DNA of 20,469 nt from the NCBI GenBank assembly GCA_003558335.1, contig PWMA01000003.1:1-20469 (forward strand), read 5' to 3'. This stretch comes from Candidatus Methanofastidiosia archaeon. GTDB taxonomy: Archaea > Methanobacteriota_B > Thermococci > Methanofastidiosales > Methanofastidiosaceae. The position numbers and the translations under genes were made by a program. Below, piece after piece: positions 7,424 through 14,778 of this stretch (positions are counted from its first letter, which is position 1; each line of letters opens with the position of its first letter). Below the pieces are notes generated by a model. That model did no database searches, was not told the DNA's origin, and worked only from the letters and a program-made list of their open reading frames with translations.

Positions 7424-7894
7424 TTAATCTAAGTCTTCACTTCTAAGAAAATCGGGCAAGGGGAAGTGACTTTTTGTGACTACATGGATGCTCATTTCAC
7501 TCTTAAATATGCCTGATTGTCTCATAGTTTCCATATAATTTGGAATTAAATCTGCTCGGTCAGTAGGTATTGCAACTACTAACTGGCACTCAGAATTCCC
7601 AAATCCAGAGGTTACATATAGAACTCTGTCCATATTTTTTAGAAAATTAATTGCTTCTTCATTTGTACCTTTTTGTATATTCAAGAGAAAATGAACTTGG
7701 TGGTATCCTAGTTTATCTGGTTCTATTATGGCAGTAAAACCCCTTATAACCTCATCTTCTATCATTTTATTTATGAAAGGCGTTACAGTCTGAATTGAAA
7801 GTCCAGTTTCTTCAGCAATCTTATTTTTCTGCGGAAATCCTTTGATTGCAAGAAGAGATCTTAGAATTTTAACTCCTTTTTTGTTCATTCTCAT
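7424..7894 (-). CDS. Lrp/AsnC-family transcriptional regulator
   Basis: This 156-aa protein has an N-terminal winged helix (NKIAEETGLSIQTVTPFINK is the helix-turn-helix region) followed by an AsnC/RAM-type effector domain (YHQVHFLLNIQKG, then MDRVLYVTSGFGNSECQLVVAI). It is the usual length for the family. ATG 7894 has GTGAT 4 nt upstream. GTG 7903 is in frame and lies almost exactly at the predicted transcript start, so a leaderless GTG start is a real alternative. The gene leads an operon with the propeller protein (zero spacing) and the small TPR protein. An autoregulated regulator controlling its own surface-protein operon is the simplest reading (inference). The effector is unknown. Confidence 0.88.
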   Translation of the reverse strand: MRMNKKGVKILRSLLAIKGFPQKNKIAEETGLSIQTVTPFINKMIEDEVIRGFTAIIEPDKLGYHQVHFLLNIQKGTNEEAINFLKNMDRVLYVTSGFGNSECQLVVAIPTDRADLIPNYMETMRQSGIFKSEMSIHVVTKSHFPLPDFLRSEDLD

Positions 7895-7925
7895 AATAAT
7901 CACTACAATTGTAAATAATTTAAAA

Positions 7926-7940
7926 TATTTAAATCTTTCG
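7926..7940 (-). promoter_or_regulatory. BRE/TATA promoter of the Lrp-propeller-TPR operon
   Basis: On the minus strand CGAAAGA (BRE-like) directly precedes TTTAAATA, a near-ideal archaeal core promoter. The predicted transcript start is near 7903-7905, giving a leader of 0-11 nt depending on the start codon used. Confidence 0.65.
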
Positions 7941-7951
7941 GAATTTTTTTA

Positions 7952-9457
7952 TTAAATAGTTTTTTTATTGCTTATAAAAAGAATATAAGATAATGAAATT
8001 ATGAATAGAATTATAACTTCTAAATCAACTATGCCTGTTTCAACACCAATAATAGTATAACTTAAAACCATGCTATATAGTCCTATCAATAATATTTTTC
8101 TATCACCTTTTTCATGCACTGATGATTTATAAAGGCAAGATAAAAAAAATCCTAAAAATGCCATTCCAAATATTACTCCTACTAATCCAAAATCTATTAC
8201 TAACGGCCCAAAAATTGTTGATGTCACAGAAATTGATCTTTCACCAACAAGAACTGCTATCATTCTCCTGGGCGAATATGCTATACCAGGCATTAATCTA
8301 GCAAGGAATGGATGAGTTGCAATATGAATTGCACCACTTGTTAATCCAAAAACCCCTCCCATATTGGCCAATATATCCATAACATCGGTGGTAAGACTTA
8401 TCCTAGTTATAAGAGATTGAAAAGTTGAGATTTTTACCCCTAATAAAATATCACGTAACATTGTAAGTCCTAATAGAGATATTATAGAACCTATTCCTAA
8501 AAGAATTACTTCTGACTTTTTCCATAGGCCCACCATAGATCCGCAGATTAATGACCCCAACAGAATAAATATAACTTGGGTTCTATAGCCCAATAATGCC
8601 ATTAAAAATAGGGATAATCCCGTAAAAAAAATAGATATTGTTCTTGCTTTTTTATTATCATATCTATTGTTGACTCCAACATAAGATATTAAAATTATAG
8701 ATCCCATAGGAAAAAGATGAGACATCATTGTAAAGAAAGGATCTAAAGAATTTCTTGCTTCAACATCGAATAAAGGTATCCCTCCTGCCAATATCAGGCC
8801 AAAAACATAAAAAATAAATCCCAAGCCTAAAAGAATAAAAATTAAATTGTATGTATTTTTCTCTAGGTATTCTATAAATTTACCTTCGTAGGTTAATAAT
8901 AGATAGGCCAAGCTAACAAAAATAAAAGGAAAAGACAATGCCCAAAATCCCCTCATTAGAATAACAATATTTATCATCAAAAGAGAGACAAAAAAATCTT
9001 TGTTGTCTCTTTTAGTAAGTATAATAAAAAGAAGAGGTATAAGGCTTAGCTTAACATAAAAACTAAAGGAATCTATTTTTATAATACTTAAAAAAAACAA
9101 TGTGAAAAAAATAATTAAAAAGGGGAAAAAAAAATTCTTATCGATTCTCATTATTTTTGGAGTATTAATTTTTGTTCCCAAATAAAATGAAGCTGTTCCC
9201 AGTATAAGTACAAGAGTTCCTAGTGGTGATAAAGGATGATCTGAAAAGCTAAAAAAGAGTAATATTGATACTATTACTATTAAAGGTGAAAATTTCAAAA
9301 ATATTGAATCCTTAAGATAGTAATCGAATCTATTTATCTCAAAAGGAAAGGATGGAAATCTATCTAATGCGCTAAAAAATTTTATAGAGGACTTATTTAT
9401 TATGCTATTTGAAAACTCTTTTTCTATGAAAGGAAAAACCCTGTTTAAATATTTCAT
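7952..9457 (-). CDS. Wzy-like oligosaccharide repeat-unit polymerase, polytopic membrane protein
   Basis: This 501-aa protein has roughly 11-12 hydrophobic membrane segments after a polar N-terminus of about 55 residues. It resembles O-antigen/oligosaccharide repeat-unit polymerases. The signs are a GGIPLFDVEARNSLDP loop after a central segment, an ALLGYRTQVI motif, and a long extracytoplasmic loop with RISLTTDVMDIL and VGERSISVTSTIFGPLVIDFG. Conserved arginines in these loops fit the family. Such enzymes join lipid-linked glycan units outside the membrane. The ATG follows the upstream stop directly. No glycosyltransferase or flippase gene lies nearby, which is unusual for a Wzy locus. The polymerase call rests on overall pattern. 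Confidence 0.65.
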   Translation of the reverse strand: MKYLNRVFPFIEKEFSNSIINKSSIKFFSALDRFPSFPFEINRFDYYLKDSIFLKFSPLIVIVSILLFFSFSDHPLSPLGTLVLILGTASFYLGTKINTPKIMRIDKNFFFPFLIIFFTLFFLSIIKIDSFSFYVKLSLIPLLFIILTKRDNKDFFVSLLMINIVILMRGFWALSFPFIFVSLAYLLLTYEGKFIEYLEKNTYNLIFILLGLGFIFYVFGLILAGGIPLFDVEARNSLDPFFTMMSHLFPMGSIILISYVGVNNRYDNKKARTISIFFTGLSLFLMALLGYRTQVIFILLGSLICGSMVGLWKKSEVILLGIGSIISLLGLTMLRDILLGVKISTFQSLITRISLTTDVMDILANMGGVFGLTSGAIHIATHPFLARLMPGIAYSPRRMIAVLVGERSISVTSTIFGPLVIDFGLVGVIFGMAFLGFFLSCLYKSSVHEKGDRKILLIGLYSMVLSYTIIGVETGIVDLEVIILFIISLSYILFISNKKTI

Positions 9458-10267
9458 CTAAATCCTCACATGTATTTCTCCGATTAGCCCTTCTAATTTA
9501 GTACCTTTAATTAGAGAAATATCCCTTCTTGGTATGGTATCTGTAAGAACGACTGTCCTATAATCGGGGAAATAATATCTTGAAGGATCAAATGGAGAAA
9601 GTATTGATTGAAGTGTTTCAAAGTCTTTAGTTCCAAGTCCATTGACTTTTAGAATAATTCCATTTTCAGAAGATTCTACATTTATATTTTTTAAGTGGAA
9701 AATTTTATTCGATATTGTATTGGCCAATTCTTTTTCAAAAGTAACACTTCTAGGAAAATTCCCATCTATTGCTATCTCCCCTGAAATGGTTGTTTCAATT
9801 ATTCTGTAATCATCTAAAAATTCCGAGGTGTTATTTATAGTATCTTTTGCTTCTAATAAGTCGGAAGCATAAAAGCCCGTGTGCATATAATGGACCGTAG
9901 AACCGTTTAACATTGTAACTTTCATATTGTGTGCGGCTACATCTTCTCTAAATGAAGTTCTTCCTCCTACTGATAAGATTCTTCCATCTTTTAATTTGAG
10001 CAGGAAAGTTCCTTGTGATGTTCCAACGACAATTCCCTCTTCATTGAAGGAGGAATAATCACTTATGTATGACCCTTCTACCCTTACCAAATACCTAAAT
10101 CCTTTTCCGTCTGCCAAATCAAAAAATCTAATTGCATTAAATATTTGTGCTCCTGTATAAGTATACTCATCTACTGGTTCCCTTTCATAATACTTTGTAG
10201 AAAATGAGAATAGCGAGGCTACCAACAATACAATAATTGCCAAGTCAAATAAATTGAGCCTTCTCAT
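9458..10267 (-). CDS. Single-pass membrane protein with extracytoplasmic domain, DUF4330-like N-terminus
   Basis: Of 269 residues, about 6-22 form one membrane segment (LFDLAIIVLLVASLFSF) preceded by MRRLN, so the rest lies outside the cell. The N-terminal LNLFDLAIIVLL pattern recalls DUF4330 proteins found near polysaccharide genes. The outer part is beta-rich (VEGSYISDYSSFNEEGIVVG, then GGRTSFREDV) and has no catalytic motif that I recognise. ATG 10267 is supported by GTGAT a few bases upstream. It sits 9 nt after the 204-aa gene and directly before the polymerase gene, so the three are one operon. An accessory role in glycan assembly is inferred only from position. Confidence 0.72.
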   Translation of the reverse strand: MRRLNLFDLAIIVLLVASLFSFSTKYYEREPVDEYTYTGAQIFNAIRFFDLADGKGFRYLVRVEGSYISDYSSFNEEGIVVGTSQGTFLLKLKDGRILSVGGRTSFREDVAAHNMKVTMLNGSTVHYMHTGFYASDLLEAKDTINNTSEFLDDYRIIETTISGEIAIDGNFPRSVTFEKELANTISNKIFHLKNINVESSENGIILKVNGLGTKDFETLQSILSPFDPSRYYFPDYRTVVLTDTIPRRDISLIKGTKLEGLIGEIHVRI

Positions 10268-10276
10268 TTAATCACT

Positions 10277-10891
10277 CTAGAATCTACCAAGAATTGCTGT
10301 CCTAAGGAAATCAGATAATAGAACTGTGTCTTGGAAATTTTTGCTCTCAACTATTAATACCCCTTCATTCAATATAACAAGTCTATTTTCCATTCCATCT
10401 AGATTAGGGGTTTTCATATAGATTACTGGCCTAGTTTTGGATCCAATCATGTTTATACCCATCATATATTTATGCCATGGAGATAGTTCTCTAGCGTGAA
10501 TTATATTGCCTTTGGTCATGCCCACGCCTTCACTTATTGCAGCAGCCCCCCTAACAAGATATGAATTTTCAGGAGCTTCCCCGGGCAAAGCACTGAATAG
10601 CAAATAAATATTATTAACTTCATCTTCGGTAAACATTCTTCTCAGTATTATGAGAGGATCTCCTCTCACATATGACACTACTTTAATTTGTTCATCTTCT
10701 TCAGTTGTGTAGATGGATGTTTCAGGTGTTCCCGTTGGATCTAGGGCTTGATTTCCTAAATGATTTATATAGTATAAAGAGCCCATTGAAACTACGATAA
10801 CTGCTACCAATATGGCGATACTAAGTGTTTTTCTAGATACATTGAGATTTTTTAGGGCATCTCTATTTTTTTTGCTTTTCTTTTTAGCCAT
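10277..10891 (-). CDS. Single-pass membrane protein of unknown function, first gene of the polymerase cassette
   Basis: This 204-aa protein has a Lys-rich cytoplasmic N-terminus (MAKKKSKKNRD) and one membrane segment (about 22-42, TLSIAILVAVIVVSMGSLYY). The outer domain of about 160 residues is not recognised. It contains RGDPLIILRRMFTEDEVNNI, then RGAAAISEGVGMTKGN, and ends in VLLSDFLRTAILGRF. No catalytic signature or cysteine pair is visible. The start codon lies about 27 nt from the centre of a TATA box embedded in the end of the MFS gene, so its transcript is probably leaderless. Its operon partners are another single-pass protein and a Wzy-like polymerase. Confidence 0.72.
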   Translation of the reverse strand: MAKKKSKKNRDALKNLNVSRKTLSIAILVAVIVVSMGSLYYINHLGNQALDPTGTPETSIYTTEEDEQIKVVSYVRGDPLIILRRMFTEDEVNNIYLLFSALPGEAPENSYLVRGAAAISEGVGMTKGNIIHARELSPWHKYMMGINMIGSKTRPVIYMKTPNLDGMENRLVILNEGVLIVESKNFQDTVLLSDFLRTAILGRF

Positions 10892-10910
10892 ATTACTAAA
10901 AGACTAAAAT

Positions 10911-12062
10911 TTATTTATAAATATTTTGGGGTGTTTGTTCTTTTTCTTTTAAAAAAACGGAGGATATAATCGCTAAGAAACATAAGGGCAACATAAAATA
11001 CAACATAGTGACAAAATTAGACAATCCGTAGATTATTCCGCCAATAAGGGGGCCGACTATACTTGAAAGATTTATGGTCATAGCAAGGCCAGACATGGCC
11101 TCACCTCTTTCATTCCAAGATGAATAAGATGTAACAAGTGAAGTTATTCCTATATATATCAAGCCCCAAGAAAAAGCAACAAATATTTGGATAAGCATAA
11201 AGTGTAGTGGAACATTAATTATTGTAAAAACTATTATAAAGATAAATGATCCAATTAAACCTAAAAAAACAAGGTAAGCTTTATTTACCCTGTCGGACAA
11301 ATAGCCTGATAGAGGCATAGATACAACTTGAAAAGCAAAATTAAAAAAGAAAATAGTTGAAATTACAAATCTATCAAAATTTAATGTAAATTCAAGGTAA
11401 AGAGGCAAAAATGCCCATAGTGCTGTAGCCACTGAGTGTCTTAAGAATAGTGTTCTATAAAAAGGCAAGAACTTCTTAAATGTTTGGAAATCTATTCCAA
11501 AATAGTCTGATGAAGTGTATTTTTCTGTAGCAAAAAATGTAGCAATAAAACCAGTAGAAAGAAATACTGCAGGAATCAAAAATGCATTGTTATAACTTTG
11601 AGTAATAACAATTCCGGTAAGAAGAGATCCTATCGCCCAACCAAATGAACATGAAGCACTATATATTCCAAAGTATTTGCCTCTTTTTTCCACATCTATT
11701 TCTGTAGCAAGAGAATTAGTCAATCCTTTTACTGCCCCAAAAGATACCCCCATTCCCATTCTAAAAAGAAATATTAAATACTGATCATATGCAAAAAAAA
11801 GCATTATTGAAAACAATACACCTATAAGAAATCCAATTCTTATTATTGGAATTTTTCTCCTAAGTTTTGCAGCTTTTCTAGCAAATAATGGTGCAGACAG
11901 CATTGAAAAAAATGGCAATATTGCACTAATCACGCCAATAAAAGATTTAGAAGCGCCCAATATTTCGGAAAGGTTTGTGATAAATAAATTGCCACTGATA
12001 TAAGAAATATTTATACAAAATCCTATGAAAGAATAGATAATAATTTTGTCTCTTGTATTCAT
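10911..12062 (-). CDS. MFS transporter, 12 membrane segments
   Basis: This 383-aa protein shows the two-times-six helix pattern of the major facilitator superfamily. Both inter-domain signature loops are visible: FARKAAKLRRK between helices 2 and 3, and the repeat GYLSDRVNK in the second half. A charged segment EIDVEKRGKYFGIYSASCSF precedes helix 5. The substrate cannot be told; drug or small-molecule export is common for this type. ATG 12062 is chosen because it lies 4 nt after the stop of the Trm112-like gene; the longer TTG 12092 start would overlap that gene. Its 3' end contains the TATA box of the next operon. Confidence 0.88.
   Translation of the reverse strand: MNTRDKIIIYSFIGFCINISYISGNLFITNLSEILGASKSFIGVISAILPFFSMLSAPLFARKAAKLRRKIPIIRIGFLIGVLFSIMLFFAYDQYLIFLFRMGMGVSFGAVKGLTNSLATEIDVEKRGKYFGIYSASCSFGWAIGSLLTGIVITQSYNNAFLIPAVFLSTGFIATFFATEKYTSSDYFGIDFQTFKKFLPFYRTLFLRHSVATALWAFLPLYLEFTLNFDRFVISTIFFFNFAFQVVSMPLSGYLSDRVNKAYLVFLGLIGSFIFIIVFTIINVPLHFMLIQIFVAFSWGLIYIGITSLVTSYSSWNERGEAMSGLAMTINLSSIVGPLIGGIIYGLSNFVTMLYFMLPLCFLAIISSVFLKEKEQTPQNIYK
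10913..10923 (-). promoter_or_regulatory. TATA box of the polymerase cassette, inside the 3' end of the MFS gene
   Basis: Minus-strand TATTTATAAAT lies with its centre about 27 nt before ATG 10891. The predicted transcript starts at or within a few bases of the ATG. The box overlaps the last codons and stop of the MFS gene. Confidence 0.55.
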
Positions 12063-12066
12063 CAAT

Positions 12067-12225
12067 TCACTCAAATCTTGCTTCTTCTTCAAGCATTATA
12101 GGTATACCTTCTCGGACAGGATATCTTCTCTTACATTTAATGCAAACAAGATTTTCTTTATCTTCAAAAATATCACCTTTGCATACTGGGCATGCTAAGA
12201 TATCAAGGAGCTCTTTATCCACCAT
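12067..12225 (-). CDS. Trm112-like (UPF0434-type) small zinc protein
   Basis: This 52-aa gene is short enough to be missed by length cut-offs. It reads MVDKELLDILACPVCKGD, then Cys28-x2-Cys31, and ends RRYPVREGIPIML plus an acidic tail. The two pairs Cys12/Cys15 and Cys28/Cys31 form a zinc ribbon. The LLDILACPVC and YPVREGIPIML blocks are hallmarks of the Trm112/YcaR family. In eukaryotes and archaea Trm112 is a small subunit that activates several tRNA, rRNA and protein methyltransferases. Minus-strand TATA at 12248-12255 is about 26 nt from the ATG, so translation is probably leaderless. The MFS gene begins 4 nt after its stop. Confidence 0.88.
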   Translation of the reverse strand: MVDKELLDILACPVCKGDIFEDKENLVCIKCKRRYPVREGIPIMLEEEARFE

Positions 12226-12247
12226 ATTGACTAAGGACATACAAAGC

Positions 12248-12266
12248 TATTTAAGTATTTTTATAG
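12248..12266. promoter_or_regulatory. Back-to-back TATA boxes, Trm112-like gene / serA
   Basis: The minus strand has CTTAAATA (12248-12255), about 26 nt from ATG 12225. The plus strand has TTTTTATAG (12258-12266), about 24 nt from ATG 12286. Both genes are predicted to be leaderless or nearly so. The two boxes are nearly adjacent in a 60-bp intergenic space, so polymerase binding in one direction should hinder the other. Confidence 0.5.
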
Positions 12267-12285
12267 AGTTTTTTTAGTGGTTACT

Positions 12286-13194
12286 ATGAAGATCCTAGTT
12301 GCATCTGATATTGCAGAAGAGGGTATATCAAAACTCAGAAATGAGTTTGAAGTTGACGTAAGAAAAGGTATTTCCAAAGAAGAGATTTTGTCCATCATTG
12401 ATTGTTATGATGGAGTAATAGTTAGGAGCAAGCCAAGTATAACAGAAGAGATAATACAAAAAGGGAAAAACTTAAAAGTTGTTGCTAGAGCTGGCGTGGG
12501 GCTTGATAATGTTGATGTGAATTGCTGCCAAGGATTTGGAGTAAAGGTCGTAAATTCTCCACAAGCAAGTTCTGATTCTGTTGCCGAACTTGCTTTTGGT
12601 TTGATGCTTGCTGTTTCAAGAAATATTGCAAGGGCCGATAAACTAACAAGAGAAAAAAGATGGGAAAAAAAATCACTTATAGGTCACGAACTCAACGGTA
12701 AAATCTTAGGAATCGTTGGATTTGGAAGAATTGGAAGAAATGTTGGAAAAATTGCCAAGGCGTGTGGGATGAGTCTGATTGCCTATGACCCGTATCTTAC
12801 AAATGAGCAAATAAAAGGCGGTGGTGCCGAACCTTTTAGCCTAGAGGAACTTATAGAAAGAAGTGATGTTATTACGTTGCATGTGCCTTTAATTGAATCA
12901 ACAAGGAACATGATTTCAGACAAAGAATTTGAAATGATGAAAAGCAATGCAATCATCATTAATACCTCAAGAGGAGGAATAATTGATGAAGAGGCACTTT
13001 ACAGGGCATTAACTAGAGGAAAAATATTAGGTGCAGGTCTTGATGTTTTTGAAGAAGAGCCACCACTTAATAGCAAACTTCTAGAATGTGATAATGTGGT
13101 CTTGACTCAACACATAGGAGCTTCAACTTACGAAGCCCAGAAACGGGCAGGGATTATAATCGCTGAAGAGGTAATAAAAGCTTTAAAATGTTAA
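12286..13194 (+). CDS. serA: D-3-phosphoglycerate dehydrogenase-type 2-hydroxyacid dehydrogenase, short form
   Basis: This 302-aa NAD-dependent dehydrogenase has the Rossmann motif GFGRIG at 145-150, the substrate loop RAGVGLDNVDV (about 69-79) and the catalytic set Arg229 (NTSRGG), Glu258 (DVFEEEPP) and His276 (TQHIGAST). PGDH oxidises 3-phosphoglycerate in the first step of serine synthesis. The C-terminal regulatory ACT domain of long SerA forms is absent, so serine feedback through ACT is not expected. Other 2-hydroxyacids (glyoxylate/hydroxypyruvate type) remain possible substrates. ATG 12286 fits the family N-terminus (MKILVASDIAEEG); GTG 12277 is in frame but lies upstream of the likely transcript start. 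Converges with the propeller gene 9 nt away. Confidence 0.82.
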   Translation: MKILVASDIAEEGISKLRNEFEVDVRKGISKEEILSIIDCYDGVIVRSKPSITEEIIQKGKNLKVVARAGVGLDNVDVNCCQGFGVKVVNSPQASSDSVAELAFGLMLAVSRNIARADKLTREKRWEKKSLIGHELNGKILGIVGFGRIGRNVGKIAKACGMSLIAYDPYLTNEQIKGGGAEPFSLEELIERSDVITLHVPLIESTRNMISDKEFEMMKSNAIIINTSRGGIIDEEALYRALTRGKILGAGLDVFEEEPPLNSKLLECDNVVLTQHIGASTYEAQKRAGIIIAEEVIKALKC

Positions 13195-13203
13195 TAATAA
13201 ATT

Positions 13204-14700
13204 TTAAATTTTCTCACCACATTCTGGGCAAAAGCTACCACCTTCTCCTATCGAAGCTCCACATTTTGGGCATTTTGGCCCAGCGTTTTGTTCATTGTTT
13301 TGTATAATATCGTTCCCACAACTTCCACAGAATTTAGCATCTTCTTCAACAGGTGCTCCACATGATGGACACTTTGAACTTTCAGGTAAAGATTTATTCT
13401 TTGATTTTTTAGTTTCTTTTGTTAATTTGTCAATGGGTTGTGATTTACCTTTTTTCATGAAAACTAAGGCCACTAGTGCAATAAGTATTAATATTGGTAC
13501 TAAGTATATAGCTGAAAATCCTCCGGTAGTAGGTTTTATATAAGGCTCTGTTGTTTGAGGAAGGGGCTCTTCTACTGTTTCTGGAGGTGGTTCTACTGTT
13601 TCTGGAGGAGGAGTTTGAGTGGTAGGTGGTGTTTGAGCGGGAGGAGTAGTTTGAGTAGCAGGCGGTTTAATTTGGTCACTGAAGTCATAATAGTATATTG
13701 TTTTGTCTCTTGAGCCTATGATCAATTTTCCATCTGGAGTTAATAATAATGAAGTTAGAGTACTTTCTCCCTCTTTGCTCCACATTATAGTTCCCGAACT
13801 ATCCAACAGTCGTATAATATTATCACGAGAGATTACAGCTAGGTGTTCACCGTTAGGGGCCATCGTTACATGGTTCACTATATCATTTAGTTTTATTTTA
13901 AACAATTGCCTGCCTAAAGAATCAAATAAGTAGATGTTATAGTTTAAATCTGTTGCAAATATTTTAGAGCCATCTTGACTTATGGAAACTAAGTGCACTC
14001 CAGAATCAGTTGACTTTGACCATCGAAGTGTGCCTTTGTTGTCAAAGAAGTAAACAGTACTATCAAATGCGCCTGCAACTATGGAAGAGGCATCGGGAGT
14101 TAAAGAAACTGATTGTACATTGGCGCCAGTTTGATATTCCCATAAACGTTCTCCTGTGTTTGACAGCATTAACATATTCCTATTATCGGTTCCGGCAACT
14201 ATGTAGGAGCAATCCGGATTAGTTAAAGCGGTAACAAATCTATTCCTTGAATCATATCTATTAATCAAATTCCCGGCTCTATCATAAAAATAAATGTTTT
14301 TTTCTCTTGTAATCGCTGTAATACAAGTTCCATCGGCATTTACGTTGACATAATGAACTTGTCCCGATGTTAGTTTGTCCCAAAGCTTCTCCCCGGATTT
14401 ATCAAATAAATAGACTCTACTGTTCCAAGATCCAGCAGCTATATACTGTCCATCTTCAGATATTGCAACAGATTGTACGTTGCTGCCAAGTAAGAACTTC
14501 CATAGATGTCTACCTTCTTTTGTAAAAAGATGAACGTGATTATCATAAGAACCAATAGCCATAAAATTTCCACCAGGAGATACAGCAATGGATGCTATTT
14601 CTCCGTCTGTCTTATTTGTCCAAGATAATTCATCTGCAAAAGCGTGCATCAAAGATACATTTAATAACACTACAATCAAGAATAAGCTGATTTTTTTCAT
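13204..14700 (-). CDS. Secreted PQQ/WD-like beta-propeller with Pro/Thr stalk, membrane segment and two zinc ribbons
   Basis: This 498-aa protein has a signal peptide (1-22, cleavage near AFA-DE) and a propeller of about seven blades (25-340) with repeats such as VQSVAISEDGQYIAAGS, WNSRVYLFDKSGEKLW. A Pro/Thr/Gln/Glu-rich stalk (345-392) leads to one membrane segment (396-415), followed by a basic linker. Two zinc ribbons end the protein: Cys444/447/458/461 and Cys477/480/491/494. The predicted topology is propeller outside, ribbons in the cytosol, a layout that suits signal transfer or tethering. The stalk DNA contains an 18-bp direct repeat with 21-bp period (13570-13608), which duplicates PPPETVE. 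A TATA box about 27 nt upstream suggests a leaderless, single-gene transcript. The ligand is unknown. Confidence 0.88.
   Translation of the reverse strand: MKKISLFLIVVLLNVSLMHAFADELSWTNKTDGEIASIAVSPGGNFMAIGSYDNHVHLFTKEGRHLWKFLLGSNVQSVAISEDGQYIAAGSWNSRVYLFDKSGEKLWDKLTSGQVHYVNVNADGTCITAITREKNIYFYDRAGNLINRYDSRNRFVTALTNPDCSYIVAGTDNRNMLMLSNTGERLWEYQTGANVQSVSLTPDASSIVAGAFDSTVYFFDNKGTLRWSKSTDSGVHLVSISQDGSKIFATDLNYNIYLFDSLGRQLFKIKLNDIVNHVTMAPNGEHLAVISRDNIIRLLDSSGTIMWSKEGESTLTSLLLTPDGKLIIGSRDKTIYYYDFSDQIKPPATQTTPPAQTPPTTQTPPPETVEPPPETVEEPLPQTTEPYIKPTTGGFSAIYLVPILILIALVALVFMKKGKSQPIDKLTKETKKSKNKSLPESSKCPSCGAPVEEDAKFCGSCGNDIIQNNEQNAGPKCPKCGASIGEGGSFCPECGEKI
13570..13608. repeat. Direct repeat (21-bp period) in the propeller stalk
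   Basis: TTCTACTGTTTCTGGAGG occurs at 13570-13587 and again at 13591-13608. It encodes a duplicated 7-residue Pro/Glu unit of the stalk, and copy number could vary between strains. Confidence 0.75.
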
Positions 14701-14721
14701 GCTATTATTTATTTTAATCTA

Positions 14722-14732
14722 TATTTAAATAT
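14722..14732 (-). promoter_or_regulatory. TATA box of the propeller/zinc-ribbon gene
   Basis: Minus-strand ATATTTAAATA is centred about 27 nt from ATG 14700, which predicts a leaderless transcript. The rest of 14701-14778 shows no gene and no clear terminator for the upstream fic gene. Confidence 0.55.
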
Positions 14733-14778
14733 TGCGTTTGTATGTCTAAGACCATCATTAGTTTCTTGTGGAATTTAT

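Noticed and set aside
12053..12277. 74-aa plus-strand open frame
   Set aside because: It lies antisense to the Trm112-like gene, which has clear family motifs; the plus frame has none.
13295..13543. Plus-strand frames opposite the zinc-ribbon propeller gene (also 13703-13933 and 14010-14222)
   Set aside because: They are antisense to a gene with signal peptide, repeats and zinc ribbons, and show no family features or ribosome-binding sites.
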